Below, in pieces: positions 27,037 to 36,014 of a stretch of DNA of 64,000 bases. A model generated the notes under the pieces. That model had not been told where the DNA came from and did not search any database. It worked only from the letters and a program-made list of their open reading frames with translations. The DNA is from Pseudomonas sp. 8AS (GTDB taxonomy: Bacteria > Pseudomonadota > Gammaproteobacteria > Pseudomonadales > Pseudomonadaceae): the NCBI RefSeq assembly GCF_902506505.1, contig NZ_LR733406.1, positions 1,386,524-1,450,523 of the forward strand. Direction: 5' to 3'. Position 1 is the first letter of the stretch. Each line of letters opens with the position of its first letter. Made by a program: the position numbers and the translations under genes.

Positions 27037-27059
27037 AGAGTCTGTGTGACAGGCTCTTA
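27037..27059 (-). repeat. Miniature hairpin at the chemoreceptor stop codon, possible relic of the dispersed palindrome
   Basis: AGAGTCTGT and ACAGGCTCT pair with one G-T position across a GTG loop and run into the TTA (TAA on the minus strand) stop codon of the chemoreceptor. The end ACAGGCTCTTAGAA is identical to the end of the palindromic element at 30715-30847, so it may be a remnant of that family. Confidence 0.45.
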
Positions 27060-28679
27060 GAAACTGAAACGCTGCAGCATGCCCTGCAGGCGCCCGGACA
27101 TGGTCTGCAGGCCCTGGATGGCCTGGACTATGCCGCTCTGGGCCGCCGAGTTCTCCTCGACTACCTGCGCCACCCGCTCCACGTTCATCGCCACTTGCTC
27201 GCTGGCGGCGCGCTGCTCCTGCAGGGACAGGGAGATCACATTGACCGCCTGCAGCGACTCGCCCAACGCCGTGCGGATGTCCTGCATCGCCGTGCCAGCC
27301 TGTTCCACCAGCTGCGTGCCGCTGCTGAGCCGCTCGCGCCCGGCGCTCATGCTGCTCCTGGCCTTGTGCATGCCGCTCTGGATCGAGTCGACCAGGCCGA
27401 CGATTTCGGTGGTCGACTGCGCCGTGCGGCTGGCCAGGCCGCGCACTTCGTCGGCCACCACGGCGAAGCCGCGGCCCTGCTCACCGGCCCGTGCCGCCTC
27501 GATGGCGGCATTCAGGGCGAGCAGGTTGGTCTGCTCGGCGATGCCCTTGATCACGTCGACTATGGCGCTGATGTTGGCCGACTGATCGGCCAGTTGTTCG
27601 ATATCCGCCGCACTCTGGGTCACCAGTTCGGCGATGCCGCGCATTTCCGCGATGGCCGCGGCGGTCACGCGCAGGCCGTCGTCACTCAGGCTGCCGGCCT
27701 TCTGCGCCATGTCGCGGGTCTGCTGGGCATTCTCGGCGATCTGGCTGATGCTCACCGCCATTTCTTCCATGGTGGCGGCGATGGCCGAGGCGGTATCGCT
27801 CTGGATATTGGCGCTGTTGAGCACCTGCTCGGAGGAGGCGGCCAGTTGCAGGGAGGCGCATTCGATTTGCTCGGAAGCCTCGCCGATATTGCCGATCATG
27901 TCGCGCAGGCCATGGTGCATGCTCTGCACCGACCTCATCACCCCGGTGCTGGCCTGTTCCAGGCTGGTTTGCGTGGCCAGCTGGCCCTGGGCGATGCGTG
28001 CGCTGATGGCTTCCAGTTCGCCCGGTTCGGCACCCAGCTGGCGTTTGAGCAGACGGGCGAAGTACAGGGCCTGGGCCGCACCCAAGAGCAGGCCGAGCAG
28101 CAGCACCGCCACGCTCAGCTGCAGGTTGCTGGCATAGGCGCTCTGACCCAGCTCGAACTGATGCTTGGCTTCGAGCAGTTGCACCTCGATCAGCTCGGAG
28201 AACTTGGTCGAGAGGGGATCGATCAGCGGGTAGAGGCGGCTGTCGGCGAATTGTCCGACCGCGCTCAGGTCGTTCTGTCGCAGCATGTGCTGCAGCTCGT
28301 CGAGCGGTTGGTTGGCGTCGGCCATCAGTGGCTTGATCGCTTCGATCAGGCGGCTTTCCTCGACGATCAGCTGGGTCGCCAGGTAGGCCTGCCAGGTGTC
28401 CTCGATGCGTTGCCTGGCCTGTTCGATCAGTTGCTGCGCCGCCGCCGGCGTGAGGGCTCCGCTGCGCGCCTTGTGGGTGGCGTCGACGATGTTCACCGCA
28501 TACAGGTCGGCGATCAGCTTGAGATCGCGCAGCGGTACCACGCGGTCGAGGTAAACGGTTTCCAGGCCGCGCACGGTAGTCTTGAGGCCATGCATGCCGA
28601 GCAGGCCGACCAGCAGCAGACCGGATAACAGGATGACAACCAGCAGCAATAGATGGGTTCTGATCTTCCAGCTTTTCAT
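27057..28679 (-). CDS. Methyl-accepting chemotaxis protein with four-helix-bundle sensor
   Basis: The 540-residue receptor has a first transmembrane helix (about 9-29), a periplasmic region of about 155 residues that looks like a 4HB_MCP ligand domain (starting [22 protein letters not shown]), a second helix (about 185-208), a HAMP-like linker and a full signalling domain with the hairpin [20 protein letters not shown]. It detects small ligands in the periplasm and signals through CheA/CheW. The ligand cannot be read from sequence. An AAGGAAG site precedes the ATG. Monocistronic. Confidence 0.93.
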   Translation of the reverse strand: MKSWKIRTHLLLLVVILLSGLLLVGLLGMHGLKTTVRGLETVYLDRVVPLRDLKLIADLYAVNIVDATHKARSGALTPAAAQQLIEQARQRIEDTWQAYLATQLIVEESRLIEAIKPLMADANQPLDELQHMLRQNDLSAVGQFADSRLYPLIDPLSTKFSELIEVQLLEAKHQFELGQSAYASNLQLSVAVLLLGLLLGAAQALYFARLLKRQLGAEPGELEAISARIAQGQLATQTSLEQASTGVMRSVQSMHHGLRDMIGNIGEASEQIECASLQLAASSEQVLNSANIQSDTASAIAATMEEMAVSISQIAENAQQTRDMAQKAGSLSDDGLRVTAAAIAEMRGIAELVTQSAADIEQLADQSANISAIVDVIKGIAEQTNLLALNAAIEAARAGEQGRGFAVVADEVRGLASRTAQSTTEIVGLVDSIQSGMHKARSSMSAGRERLSSGTQLVEQAGTAMQDIRTALGESLQAVNVISLSLQEQRAASEQVAMNVERVAQVVEENSAAQSGIVQAIQGLQTMSGRLQGMLQRFSF

Positions 28680-28920
28680 TATTATCTTCCTTGACGAAAG
28701 GCGGCTTCCGTTGCGCCGTGGCGATAGGCCAGCGTTGCATCCAGCCTAGACTAGATCTGCCCGATTTCAGTAAAAACTGCACGCTTGGTCAGCAACGTTG
28801 CGGGTGGCTAAGCGCGTGCCATTATCATCCGCGCGATCCGCTAACCATCAGTCGCCGGCGCTTGGCCCGCCCTCGCGCAAGGGCTAGACTGCCGGCCTTT
28901 TCCGCCCAGCAGTCCGAGTC

Positions 28921-29370
28921 ATGGCCGCCAAAGTCGAACCCTTCTGGAAACGCAAGACCCTCGCCCAGCTTGATCAGGACGAGTGGGAGTCGCTGTGCGA
29001 CGGCTGCGGCCTGTGCTGCCTGCAGAAACTCGAGGACGAGGACGACGGCAGCGTCTATTACACGCGCATCGCCTGCAAGCTGCTGGACCTGCAGACCTGC
29101 CGCTGCACCGACTACGCCAAGCGCCGCGCCCAGGTGCCGGACTGCATCCAGCTCACCCCGGCGCAGGCCGACCAGTTCCAGTGGCTGCCGCCGACCTGCG
29201 CCTACCGCCTGGTCAGCGAGGGCAAGGACCTGCCACTCTGGCACCATCTGGTCTGTGGCGACCCCGACGCGGTGCACCACGAACGCATTTCCCAGTCCGG
29301 CCGCATGCTCAGCGAGAACAGCGTGGCCGAGGAGGACTGGGAGGAGCATCTGATTTTCCGCGCCGGTTGA
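28921..29370 (+). CDS. ycgN: YcgN family cysteine-cluster protein (UPF0260)
   Basis: This 149-residue protein has the cysteine-cluster signature C-x2-C-x2-CC (CDGCGLCC) followed by [14 protein letters not shown] in VPDCIQL and PTCAYRL, expected to bind zinc or an Fe-S cluster. The family (YcgN/UPF0260) has no assigned function; in many gammaproteobacteria it lies near rnd and ycgL, as it does here with a chemoreceptor inserted between. The start ATG at 28921 has a weak ribosome site. [20 protein letters not shown] matches the family N-terminus. Confidence 0.92.
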   Translation: MAAKVEPFWKRKTLAQLDQDEWESLCDGCGLCCLQKLEDEDDGSVYYTRIACKLLDLQTCRCTDYAKRRAQVPDCIQLTPAQADQFQWLPPTCAYRLVSEGKDLPLWHHLVCGDPDAVHHERISQSGRMLSENSVAEEDWEEHLIFRAG

Positions 29371-29428
29371 GCGATTCGCGCCAAGGCTGGTCCTAGGCCT
29401 ATACCTGTTCATGCATGGAGCCTGCACA

Positions 29429-30652
29429 ATGCCCGCCCGTCTCAAACTGTTGTCCGCCGCCATCCTGCTGGGCCTGAGCGCGCCGCTCTGGGCGGCGAAG
29501 AAAGTCGACCTGGACTACCAGGTGCGCTTCCTGCCCGAAAGCGACCAGGCCGAAGTCAGCCTGATCCTGGAAAACAGCGACCTGGTGCGCAGCCTGACCT
29601 TCGACCTCGGCGACAAGGGCTACTACAGCGACTTCCAGGCCGACGGCAGCTGGCAGCAGGACAGCCCGCAAAGCGGCACCTGGCAGCCGGGCAAAGGCAA
29701 GAGCAGGCTCAGCTACAGGGTCAAGGTCAACCACCCGCGCCAGTCCGGCAGTTTCGACGCACGGATGACGCCGGACTGGGCCCTGCTGCGTGGCGATGAC
29801 CTAGTGCCCAGCGCGCACCTGGTCAAGGACGACCAGGTCGAACTGGTCGCGCGCCTGCAGTTCGAGCTGCCCAAGGGCTGGAAAGGCGTGGAGACCGGCT
29901 GGCCGCGCATCGGCGAGAACCGCTTCCGCATCGACAATCCGGCGCGCAAGCTGGACCGCCCGACCGGCTGGATCCTCGCCGGCAAGATCGGCAGCCGCCG
30001 CGCGCGGCTCGGCGATACCGAGGTGACCGTGGCCGCGCCGGTGGGCGAGGGCATGCGGCGGATGGATATCCTCACCCTGCTGACCTTCATCTGGCCGGAA
30101 GCCCAGGCGGTGTTCCCGCGCGACCCGGCCAAGCTGCTGATCGTCGGCGCCGGCGACCCGATGTGGCGCGGCGGCCTGTCGGCGCCCAATTCGCTGTTCA
30201 TGCACAGCGATCGCCCGCTGATCAGCGAAAACGGCACCAGCTCCCTGGTGCACGAGCTGGTCCACGTGTTCAGCCGCATCCGCGATACCGACAAGAGCGA
30301 CTGGATCAGCGAAGGCCTGGCCGAGTACTACGCCATCGAACTGATGCGCCGCGCCGGCGGCATGAGCGAGGACCGCTACCAGGCGATCCGCAAGAAACTG
30401 ATCGGCTGGAGCAAGCCGGTCGAGACCCTGCGCAGCGAGGAGTCCAGCGGGCCGAGCACCGCCCGGGCGGTGCTGCTGCTGCAGGAGCTGGACCGGGAAA
30501 TCCGCAAGCACACCAACAACCAGCGCTCGCTGGACGATGTCACCCGCGGCCTGATGCGCCTGGACAAGGCCAGCACCAAGGACCTCATCGAGATCAGCGA
30601 GAACGTCATGGGCCGCGCCTCGGATGTGCTGGACAGCCCGTTGTTGCGCTAA
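29429..30652 (+). CDS. Exported putative zinc metallopeptidase (gluzincin type)
   Basis: The 407-residue product has a signal peptide (ending APLWAA) and a beta-rich first half. Around residue 275 it has HELVH (275-279) followed 15 residues later by SEGLAEYY with Glu295, the gluzincin layout (two His plus Glu zinc ligands, catalytic Glu276) also found in M1 and M61 peptidases. No PDZ domain is present, so it is not a standard M61 protein. The same gene stands after ycgN in P. aeruginosa (PA1299, from memory) as a hypothetical protein. The ATG at 29429 has GGAG at the right distance; the ATG at 29411 does not. Substrate unknown. Confidence 0.8.
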   Translation: MPARLKLLSAAILLGLSAPLWAAKKVDLDYQVRFLPESDQAEVSLILENSDLVRSLTFDLGDKGYYSDFQADGSWQQDSPQSGTWQPGKGKSRLSYRVKVNHPRQSGSFDARMTPDWALLRGDDLVPSAHLVKDDQVELVARLQFELPKGWKGVETGWPRIGENRFRIDNPARKLDRPTGWILAGKIGSRRARLGDTEVTVAAPVGEGMRRMDILTLLTFIWPEAQAVFPRDPAKLLIVGAGDPMWRGGLSAPNSLFMHSDRPLISENGTSSLVHELVHVFSRIRDTDKSDWISEGLAEYYAIELMRRAGGMSEDRYQAIRKKLIGWSKPVETLRSEESSGPSTARAVLLLQELDREIRKHTNNQRSLDDVTRGLMRLDKASTKDLIEISENVMGRASDVLDSPLLR

Positions 30653-30714
30653 GCCAAGACTGCTCCAGCGGGCGGCTTCAGCCGCTCCTGCGCAAAGCCC
30701 CGAGTGCCTTAGAA

Positions 30715-30847
30715 CCTGTTTACGATCTTTTGGACTAGAGCCAGACAAGGCAAAAACAGCCGAGGAAGCGGAGTTTACAGCTGTAAATGAGCATTCCGAG
30801 GCTGTTTTTAACGCCGTATGGCCGACGGCCAGGAGATCGTAAACAGG
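30715..30847 (-). repeat. Dispersed palindromic element, copy A
   Basis: A 133-bp element with perfect 14-bp terminal inverted repeats CCTGTTTACGATCT (30715-30728) and AGATCGTAAACAGG (30834-30847). Inside are a block CTAGAGCCAGACAAGGC (30735-30751), a 10-bp stem AAAAACAGCC / GGCTGTTTTT (30752-30761 with 30800-30809) and an apical perfect palindrome TTTACAGCTGTAAA (30774-30787). The end at 30847 lies three bases from the TTA stop codon of the methyltransferase gene on the minus strand. TTAGAA occurs on both sides, possibly a target duplication. Copies B and C share the blocks but not the stem sequence. Confidence 0.85.
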
Positions 30848-30850
30848 CTC

Positions 30851-31321
30851 TTAGAACAACGGCCCCGAGCGGGTGTTGTTGCCCTTGGCCAGGCGGTCGT
30901 AGAGCACCACGTTGACCGTGGCCGCCAGGTTCATGCAGCCATTGGTGGGGATGTACACCACTTCGTCGCCGCACCAGTCGCGGATGGCCTTGTCCAGCGA
31001 ACCGTCTTCCGGGCCGAAGATGTACAGCGCGCGATCCGGGTGGGTGTAGTCGGGCAGGGCGCGGGCGCCTTCCACCAGCTCCACCGCCACCGGCGTGCAG
31101 CCCAGCGGCACGATGCGGCGCAGATCATCGATGTTGATCAGCGGAATGTCCTGGTGGACCTTCTTGGTGTCGGTGACGAAGTCCTTGGCGCGGTCATAGC
31201 GGGTGCCGGTGTAGAACACCGAGCTGACGCCATAGCAGCCGGCGGCGCGCATGATCGAACCGACGTTTTCCGGTGACTTGGGGTTGAACAGGCCGATGCA
31301 GCTGTAACGTTTGTTGGCCAC
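30851..31321 (-). CDS. SPOUT/TrmH-family RNA 2'-O-methyltransferase
   Basis: The 156-residue protein is a minimal SPOUT methyltransferase: motif 1 NPKSPENVGSIMRAAGCYG, motif 2 ALYIFGPEDGSLD and motif 3 IPTNGCMNLAATVNVVLYDR, which form the SAM-binding knot. There is no N-terminal RNA-binding domain. It is expected to methylate a ribose in tRNA or rRNA; the target is not certain. The GTG start at 31321 fits the family N-terminus (ANKRYSCIGL). The stop codon abuts palindromic element A, which probably forms its mRNA 3' end. Confidence 0.88.
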   Translation of the reverse strand: MANKRYSCIGLFNPKSPENVGSIMRAAGCYGVSSVFYTGTRYDRAKDFVTDTKKVHQDIPLINIDDLRRIVPLGCTPVAVELVEGARALPDYTHPDRALYIFGPEDGSLDKAIRDWCGDEVVYIPTNGCMNLAATVNVVLYDRLAKGNNTRSGPLF

Positions 31322-31377
31322 GGTGAGGCTCGCGCAAAAAAACGCGATTATACGGGCGCGGCCAGGCCGGCGCCCGG

Positions 31378-31719
31378 CTACTCGTCCTTTTTCAGCAGGC
31401 TGGCCAGGTCGCCGAAGGCCTTGTAGGTGGTCTTCGCCGCCTGGGGGCTGGCGGTGGAGCCTTCGGCGAAGTACTGCTGGTCGGTGTAGCGCGAGTGCTC
31501 GTTGTCGTGACAGAACAGGCACAGCAGTTCCCAGTTGGAGCCATCCGCCGGGTTGTTGTCGTGGTTGTGGTCGCGGTGGTGCACGGTCAGCTCGCTCAGG
31601 CGCTTGCCGCTGAACTCGCGGGCGCAGCGGCCGCACACGTGCGGGTACATCTTCAGGGCTTTCTGCCGGTAGTCTGCTTCGGCCTTGGCCGACAAGGTGT
31701 AGCTGGGGTTGGTGCTCAT
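31378..31719 (-). CDS. yajD: HNH nuclease family protein YajD
   Basis: The 113-residue protein matches YajD: CGRC (first zinc cysteines), the HNH core HHRDHNHDNNPADGSNWELL and the LCLFCHDNEH zinc pair. YajD is a small HNH protein of unknown role; the conserved His/Asn suggest DNA nuclease capacity. It is on the same strand as the methyltransferase, with 56 bases between, and the two could share a transcript. AGGT precedes the ATG. Confidence 0.92.
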   Translation of the reverse strand: MSTNPSYTLSAKAEADYRQKALKMYPHVCGRCAREFSGKRLSELTVHHRDHNHDNNPADGSNWELLCLFCHDNEHSRYTDQQYFAEGSTASPQAAKTTYKAFGDLASLLKKDE

Positions 31720-31803
31720 GGCAGGACCTGTGGTCGGGTGGCGAACGCGGTGGTTCCGATGCTGCCAGAATAAAGCCAAAGTCCGCGCAGCTGGAGCCCC
31801 CCG

Positions 31804-32094
31804 ATGCGACTTTTTCCCCGCATTAGCCTGATCCTGCCGTTGCTCCTCGTTTCCACCCTCAATATGGCCGGGCCGCCACCGGGCTCGCCGGGTACCGCCA
31901 CTCCGCAGCCCTATGGCCAGCCGCAGGCTCGCCCCCTGGGGGGCAGCAACCGCAATCCGCCCCTGCTCAACAGCCCGGCCCAGCACCGGCCGTTGAGTCA
32001 GCCGCGGCCGGTGCCCAGGGATCAGCCCCTGCCGCAGCTGGAGCGGCCGCGCACCTCCAGCCCCGCGCCGGCCAGGCCGGCCGGGCAGCGCTGA
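31804..32094 (+). CDS. Small exported proline-rich protein
   Basis: This 96-residue product begins with a signal peptide (MRLFPRISLILPLLLVSTLNMAG) and continues as a Pro/Gln/Arg/Ser-rich chain without predicted fold (PPPGSPG, PQPYGQPQARP, RPLSQPRPVPRDQPLPQ). GGAG lies seven bases before the ATG. No domain can be named; it may be a periplasmic or surface-associated disordered protein. It is convergent with the oligopeptidase gene, three bases away. Confidence 0.6.
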   Translation: MRLFPRISLILPLLLVSTLNMAGPPPGSPGTATPQPYGQPQARPLGGSNRNPPLLNSPAQHRPLSQPRPVPRDQPLPQLERPRTSSPAPARPAGQR

Positions 32095-32097
32095 GGC

Positions 32098-34149
32098 TCA
32101 GGCGCGCCCCAGCACCTTGAGCAGGAAGGCATATTCCAGTGCCACGTCCTTGAGCCCCTGGTAGCGCCCGCTCATGCCGCCATGGCCGGCGCCGAGGTCG
32201 GTCTTCAGCAGCAGCAGGTGGTTGTCGGTGCGGGTGGCGCGCAGCTTGGCCACCCATTTGGCGGCTTCCCAGTACTGCACGCGGCTGTCGTTGTAGCCGG
32301 CCACGGCGAGCAGCGCCGGGTAGGCCTGGGCGCGCACGTTCTCGTAGGGCGCGTAGCCCTTGATCCGCTCGTACACCTCGGGCTGGTGCGGGTCGCCCCA
32401 TTCGTCGTACTCGGTGACGGTCAGCGGCAGGTCGGGGTTCTGCATGGTGTTGAGCACGTCGACGAAGGGCACTTCGGCGATGGCCGCGGCGAACAAGTCG
32501 GGACGCTGGTTGAGCACCGCGCCGATCAGCAGGCCGCCGGCGCTGCCGCCGCTGATGGCCAGCTGCGCGGGCGAGGTCAGGCCGGCAGCGATCAGATGCT
32601 CGGCGCAGGCGATAAAGTCGCCGAACGTATTGGCTTTATGCTCCAGCTTGCCGGCCCGGTACCAGGCCTCGCCCAGCTCGCCGCCGCCGCGCACGTGGGC
32701 GATGGCGAAGACGAAGCCGCGATCGAGCAGGCTCAGGCGCGCATGGGAGAACCAGGGGTCGAGGCATTCGCCGTAGGCGCCGTAGCCATACAGGTAGAGT
32801 GGCGCCGGCTGGCCTGCGGCGAGCACCTCGCGGCGCGCCACCAGGCTGATCGGCACCTGGCTGCCATCGGCGGCCGTGGCCCACAGGCGGCGGCTCTCGT
32901 AGGCGTCGGCATCGAACGGGCCTTCCACCGGGGTCTGTTTGAGCACCTTCTGTTCGGCGCTGCGCAGGTCCAGCTGGCGGATCTGCGCCGGGCGGCCCAG
33001 CGCCTCGTAGCGCAGGCGAATCACCGGGCTGGTGAACTCCAGGTTGTCCTGTACGTGCAGGCTGTAGGCGGCATCCGGCAGTTGCACCGGATAGGGCGTG
33101 GCGCCCTGCGGGTGCACCTCGATGATCGGCAGGCCGCCCTGGCGCAGGCTGAGGATGAAGGCGCCGGCATTCAGGCTGACGCCTTCGAGCATGCGCTGCG
33201 GGTCGTGGCCGATCAGTGGCTGCCAGTGCGCGCGGGTCGGTTGCTGTGCGCTGGCCCCGCTCCCTTTGACGCAGAACAGGGCGAAGTTGATGCCGCTCTG
33301 GTTGCTGCGGATCAGCCAGGTCCAGGCGCCGTCCAGCTGGCCGTGATCCACATAGTATTCGTGGCCTTCCTCGCGCGGCGCCAGGCAGGCGAATTGGCCC
33401 TGCGGCGTGTCGGCATCTAGCACCCAGCTCTCGCTGGTGGTCTTGCTGCCGAGCAGCAGCACCAGCTGGCGTTCGGAACTGGCGCGGTAGCAGCTGAGGA
33501 AGAAGCGCCCGTCGCTTTCCTCGAACACCAGTTCGGCGCTGGCCTCGCCCAGGCGGTGGCGGTGCAGCTGGTGCGGACGATGGCAGTCGTCGAGGGTGGT
33601 GAAGAACAGGGTCTGGCTGTCGTTGGCCCAGGTCAGGCTGCCGTCGCAGTCTTCGAAGGGCAGGGCGCTGACGGCGCCCGTGCGCAGATCCTTGACGAAC
33701 AGCTGGTAGACCTCGTCGCCGGCGGTATCCAGGCTGTAGCCGAGCAGATTGTGGTCCGGGCTGGTGCTGAAGGCGCCCAGCGCCAGGTAGCCGTCGCCGG
33801 CCAGCTGGTTGGGGTCGAGCAGCAGCTGTTCGGTGCTTTCGTCCACCGTCAGGCTGCCGTCGGCCGGCAACGGGCAGCGGTAGTGGCGCGGGTATTCGTC
33901 GCCGGCGGTGGTGCGCTGGTAGTACAGCCAGGGGCCCCAGGGCGTCGGCAGCGACAGGTCGGTCTCGCGGATGCGCCCCTTGATCTCCTCGAACAGCGCC
34001 TCGCGCAGCGGCGCCTGCTCGGCCAGCTCGGCCTCCAGGTAGGCGTTCTCCGCCTTGAGGTAGTCGAGCACCTCGGCGGCGTCGCGCTGCTCCAGCCAGT
34101 GGTAGGGGTCGGCAGCGGCTTCGCGGCGGGCAATCGGGGCGTTGGGCAT
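32098..34149 (-). CDS. ptrB: Prolyl-oligopeptidase family serine peptidase (oligopeptidase B)
   Basis: The 683-residue enzyme has an N-terminal seven-bladed propeller and a C-terminal alpha/beta hydrolase domain of family S9A. The nucleophile motif GGSAGG, the acid in YNDSRVQYWE and the base in GAGHGG are present, with VRGGGELGEAWY as the oligopeptidase B signature. It cleaves short peptides after Arg/Lys in the cytoplasm. The start MPNAPIARREA at 34149 has a GGAAG site; an upstream in-frame start would add a Pro-rich tail unlike the family. P. aeruginosa has it in the same place (PA1304, from memory). Confidence 0.93.
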   Translation of the reverse strand: MPNAPIARREAAADPYHWLEQRDAAEVLDYLKAENAYLEAELAEQAPLREALFEEIKGRIRETDLSLPTPWGPWLYYQRTTAGDEYPRHYRCPLPADGSLTVDESTEQLLLDPNQLAGDGYLALGAFSTSPDHNLLGYSLDTAGDEVYQLFVKDLRTGAVSALPFEDCDGSLTWANDSQTLFFTTLDDCHRPHQLHRHRLGEASAELVFEESDGRFFLSCYRASSERQLVLLLGSKTTSESWVLDADTPQGQFACLAPREEGHEYYVDHGQLDGAWTWLIRSNQSGINFALFCVKGSGASAQQPTRAHWQPLIGHDPQRMLEGVSLNAGAFILSLRQGGLPIIEVHPQGATPYPVQLPDAAYSLHVQDNLEFTSPVIRLRYEALGRPAQIRQLDLRSAEQKVLKQTPVEGPFDADAYESRRLWATAADGSQVPISLVARREVLAAGQPAPLYLYGYGAYGECLDPWFSHARLSLLDRGFVFAIAHVRGGGELGEAWYRAGKLEHKANTFGDFIACAEHLIAAGLTSPAQLAISGGSAGGLLIGAVLNQRPDLFAAAIAEVPFVDVLNTMQNPDLPLTVTEYDEWGDPHQPEVYERIKGYAPYENVRAQAYPALLAVAGYNDSRVQYWEAAKWVAKLRATRTDNHLLLLKTDLGAGHGGMSGRYQGLKDVALEYAFLLKVLGRA

Positions 34150-34253
34150 GGGGCTTCCAGGGTGGCTTGGGGGTGCCGGCGACGGCAGGGGCGCCGGGGC
34201 GCGCAAAAGCCGTTATCATAAGCGCCCCTTTGCCGGCCAAGCCATCAACCCGC

Positions 34254-34733
34254 ATGACTGAACAAGACTATCTGCTTGCCTGGGCCATTTACGTCGTTTC
34301 CGCACTCGGCTGCCTGCTGGTCTGGTTCCAGATGACCGGCTGGATCTGGCGCTGGCTGCGCGAGCCGCTGCGCCTGCTGGTGGCCGTGCTGCTGCTGACG
34401 CCGACCCCGGTCGACCCGGCCCGCGAGCTGTTCGCCCCGGCCATCGCCATCACCGCCATGGATCTGCTGCTCAAGGTCGGCAACAACGCCTGGCGCGCGG
34501 TGGCCGATCTGGCCATGTACGGGCTGATCGCCTTCGGCGTGTGGCTGGCCTTCGCCGCCCTGCGCTGGCCGATCGAGCGCTGGTGGAACGCACGGCGTGC
34601 GCCGGCGCCAACCACAGCGGCGGAAGACGAGCCGACCCTGCGCGAAATGATGGCCCGCGACGAGGGCGTGCACGGCGATACCCGCCTGGATGCCAACGGC
34701 GACCGCCGCCTGCGCATCGAGCCGCGCCTGTAA
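34254..34733 (+). CDS. Conserved inner-membrane protein of unknown function
   Basis: The 159-residue protein has three transmembrane segments (about 8-27, 39-50 and 86-103) and a hydrophilic C-terminus (EDEPTLREMMARDEGVHGD). It is first of a gene string with the HIT, amidotransferase and DUF2937 genes in the same order as P. aeruginosa PA1305-PA1308 (from memory). The ATG at 34254 fits the family start MTEQDYLLAWAI. The function is unknown. Confidence 0.8.
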   Translation: MTEQDYLLAWAIYVVSALGCLLVWFQMTGWIWRWLREPLRLLVAVLLLTPTPVDPARELFAPAIAITAMDLLLKVGNNAWRAVADLAMYGLIAFGVWLAFAALRWPIERWWNARRAPAPTTAAEDEPTLREMMARDEGVHGDTRLDANGDRRLRIEPRL

Positions 34734-34780
34734 GGCTTGCCCCGCCAAGGCCCGCAAACGGCAAGAGACAAGGAGTGCCC

Positions 34781-35218
34781 ATGGACTGCGTGTTCTGCGC
34801 CATCGTCGACGGCCGGCTGCCGGCCCACCTCGTCCATGAGGACGAACACTTCCTGGTGTTGCTGGATATCTTCCCGTTGCGCCCGGCCCATCTGCTGATA
34901 GTCGCCAAGGGCCATGCACCGCTGCTCGCCGACCTGCCGCCGGTTGCCCGCGAGGCCCTGCTGGCCTTGGCCGACCGGGTGGGCCAAGCGCTCTATCGCA
35001 GCGATCCGCGCGTGCTGGGGATCAACTTCCTGATCAACGACGGCCCGGTAGCCAATCAGCACGTACCGCACCTGCATCTGCACCTGATTCCGCGCCGCAC
35101 AGGCGACCTGCCGGCGCTATGCTGGCGCATCCTTACCCGCTTCCTGCCGCTGGACCGCAAGCGCATCGAGGCGCGGTTGCAACAGCACGCGCAGCGGCTG
35201 CGCAGCGCCCTGCAATGA
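34781..35218 (+). CDS. HIT-family nucleotide-binding protein
   Basis: The 145-residue protein has the histidine triad H97-L-H99-L-H101 inside QHVPHLHLHL, plus CVFCAIVDGRLPA with a CxxC at the N-terminus that may bind zinc. HIT proteins hydrolyse or transfer nucleotidyl groups from substrates such as adenosine phosphoramidates or dinucleoside polyphosphates; the substrate is not known here. AAGGAG precedes the ATG. It lies between the membrane protein and the amidotransferase gene in a likely operon. Confidence 0.92.
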   Translation: MDCVFCAIVDGRLPAHLVHEDEHFLVLLDIFPLRPAHLLIVAKGHAPLLADLPPVAREALLALADRVGQALYRSDPRVLGINFLINDGPVANQHVPHLHLHLIPRRTGDLPALCWRILTRFLPLDRKRIEARLQQHAQRLRSALQ

Positions 35219-35230
35219 GAGTCAGCAAGC

Positions 35231-36010
35231 ATGTGTGAACTGCTCGGCATGAGTGCCAACGTCCCCACCGATATCGTCTTCAGCTTCACCGGGCTGATGC
35301 AGCGCGGCGGCGGCACCGGCCCGCACCGCGACGGCTGGGGCATCGCCTTCTACGAGGGCCGCGGCCTGCGACTGTTCCAGGACCCGGCCGCCAGCGTCGA
35401 GTCGGAAGTGGCGCGCCTGGTGCAGCGCTACCCGATCAAGAGCGAGACGGTGATCGGCCATATCCGCCAGGCCAACGTCGGCCAGGTCGCGCTGGCCAAC
35501 ACCCATCCCTTCGTGCGCGAGCTGTGGGGGCGCAACTGGTGTTTCGCGCACAACGGCCAGCTGGCCGCTTTCGCCCCCACGACCAGCTTCTACCGGCCGG
35601 TGGGCGACACCGACAGCGAAGCGGCCTTCTGTGACCTGCTCAACCGCGTGCGCAGCGCCTTTCCCGAGCCGGTGCCGGTCGAAGCCGTGCTGCCGGTGCT
35701 GATCCAGGCGGCGCAGCACTACCGCCGGCACGGCGTGTTCAACTGCCTGCTGAGCAATGGCGACTGGCTGTTCGCCTTCTGCTCGAGCAAGCTGGCGCAG
35801 ATCACCCGCCGTGCGCCGTTCGGCCCGGCGCGGCTGAAGGATGCCGAAGTGGTGGTGGATTTCCAGGCGGAAACCACGCCGAACGACGTGGTCACGGTGA
35901 TCGCCACCGAACCGCTGACCGCTAACGAGCGCTGGAACCTGTTCCAGCCGGGCGAATGGAGCCTGTGGCGGCGCGGTGAGCGCGTGGCCCACGGGCAGAT
36001 GGGGGAGTAG
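35231..36010 (+). CDS. Class II glutamine amidotransferase (YafJ-like)
   Basis: The 259-residue protein is a class II amidotransferase with the N-terminal nucleophile Cys2 ([10 protein letters not shown]), GPHRDGWG, a GHIRQANVG strand, [20 protein letters not shown] with the oxyanion-hole Asn-Gly and GDTDSEAAF. These are stand-alone glutaminase domains like YafJ/GlxB; the ammonia acceptor is unknown. The start is fixed because Met1 must be removed to expose Cys2. It follows the HIT gene by 12 bases and precedes the DUF2937 gene by four. Confidence 0.92.
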   Translation: MCELLGMSANVPTDIVFSFTGLMQRGGGTGPHRDGWGIAFYEGRGLRLFQDPAASVESEVARLVQRYPIKSETVIGHIRQANVGQVALANTHPFVRELWGRNWCFAHNGQLAAFAPTTSFYRPVGDTDSEAAFCDLLNRVRSAFPEPVPVEAVLPVLIQAAQHYRRHGVFNCLLSNGDWLFAFCSSKLAQITRRAPFGPARLKDAEVVVDFQAETTPNDVVTVIATEPLTANERWNLFQPGEWSLWRRGERVAHGQMGE

Positions 36011-36014
36011 GGCA

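Noticed and set aside
30715..30847. Integron attC recombination site
   Set aside because: The palindrome has variable stem with conserved flanks like attC, but the R-box and GTTRRRY core sites and an adjacent integrase are not visible; the layout fits better a separate repeat family.
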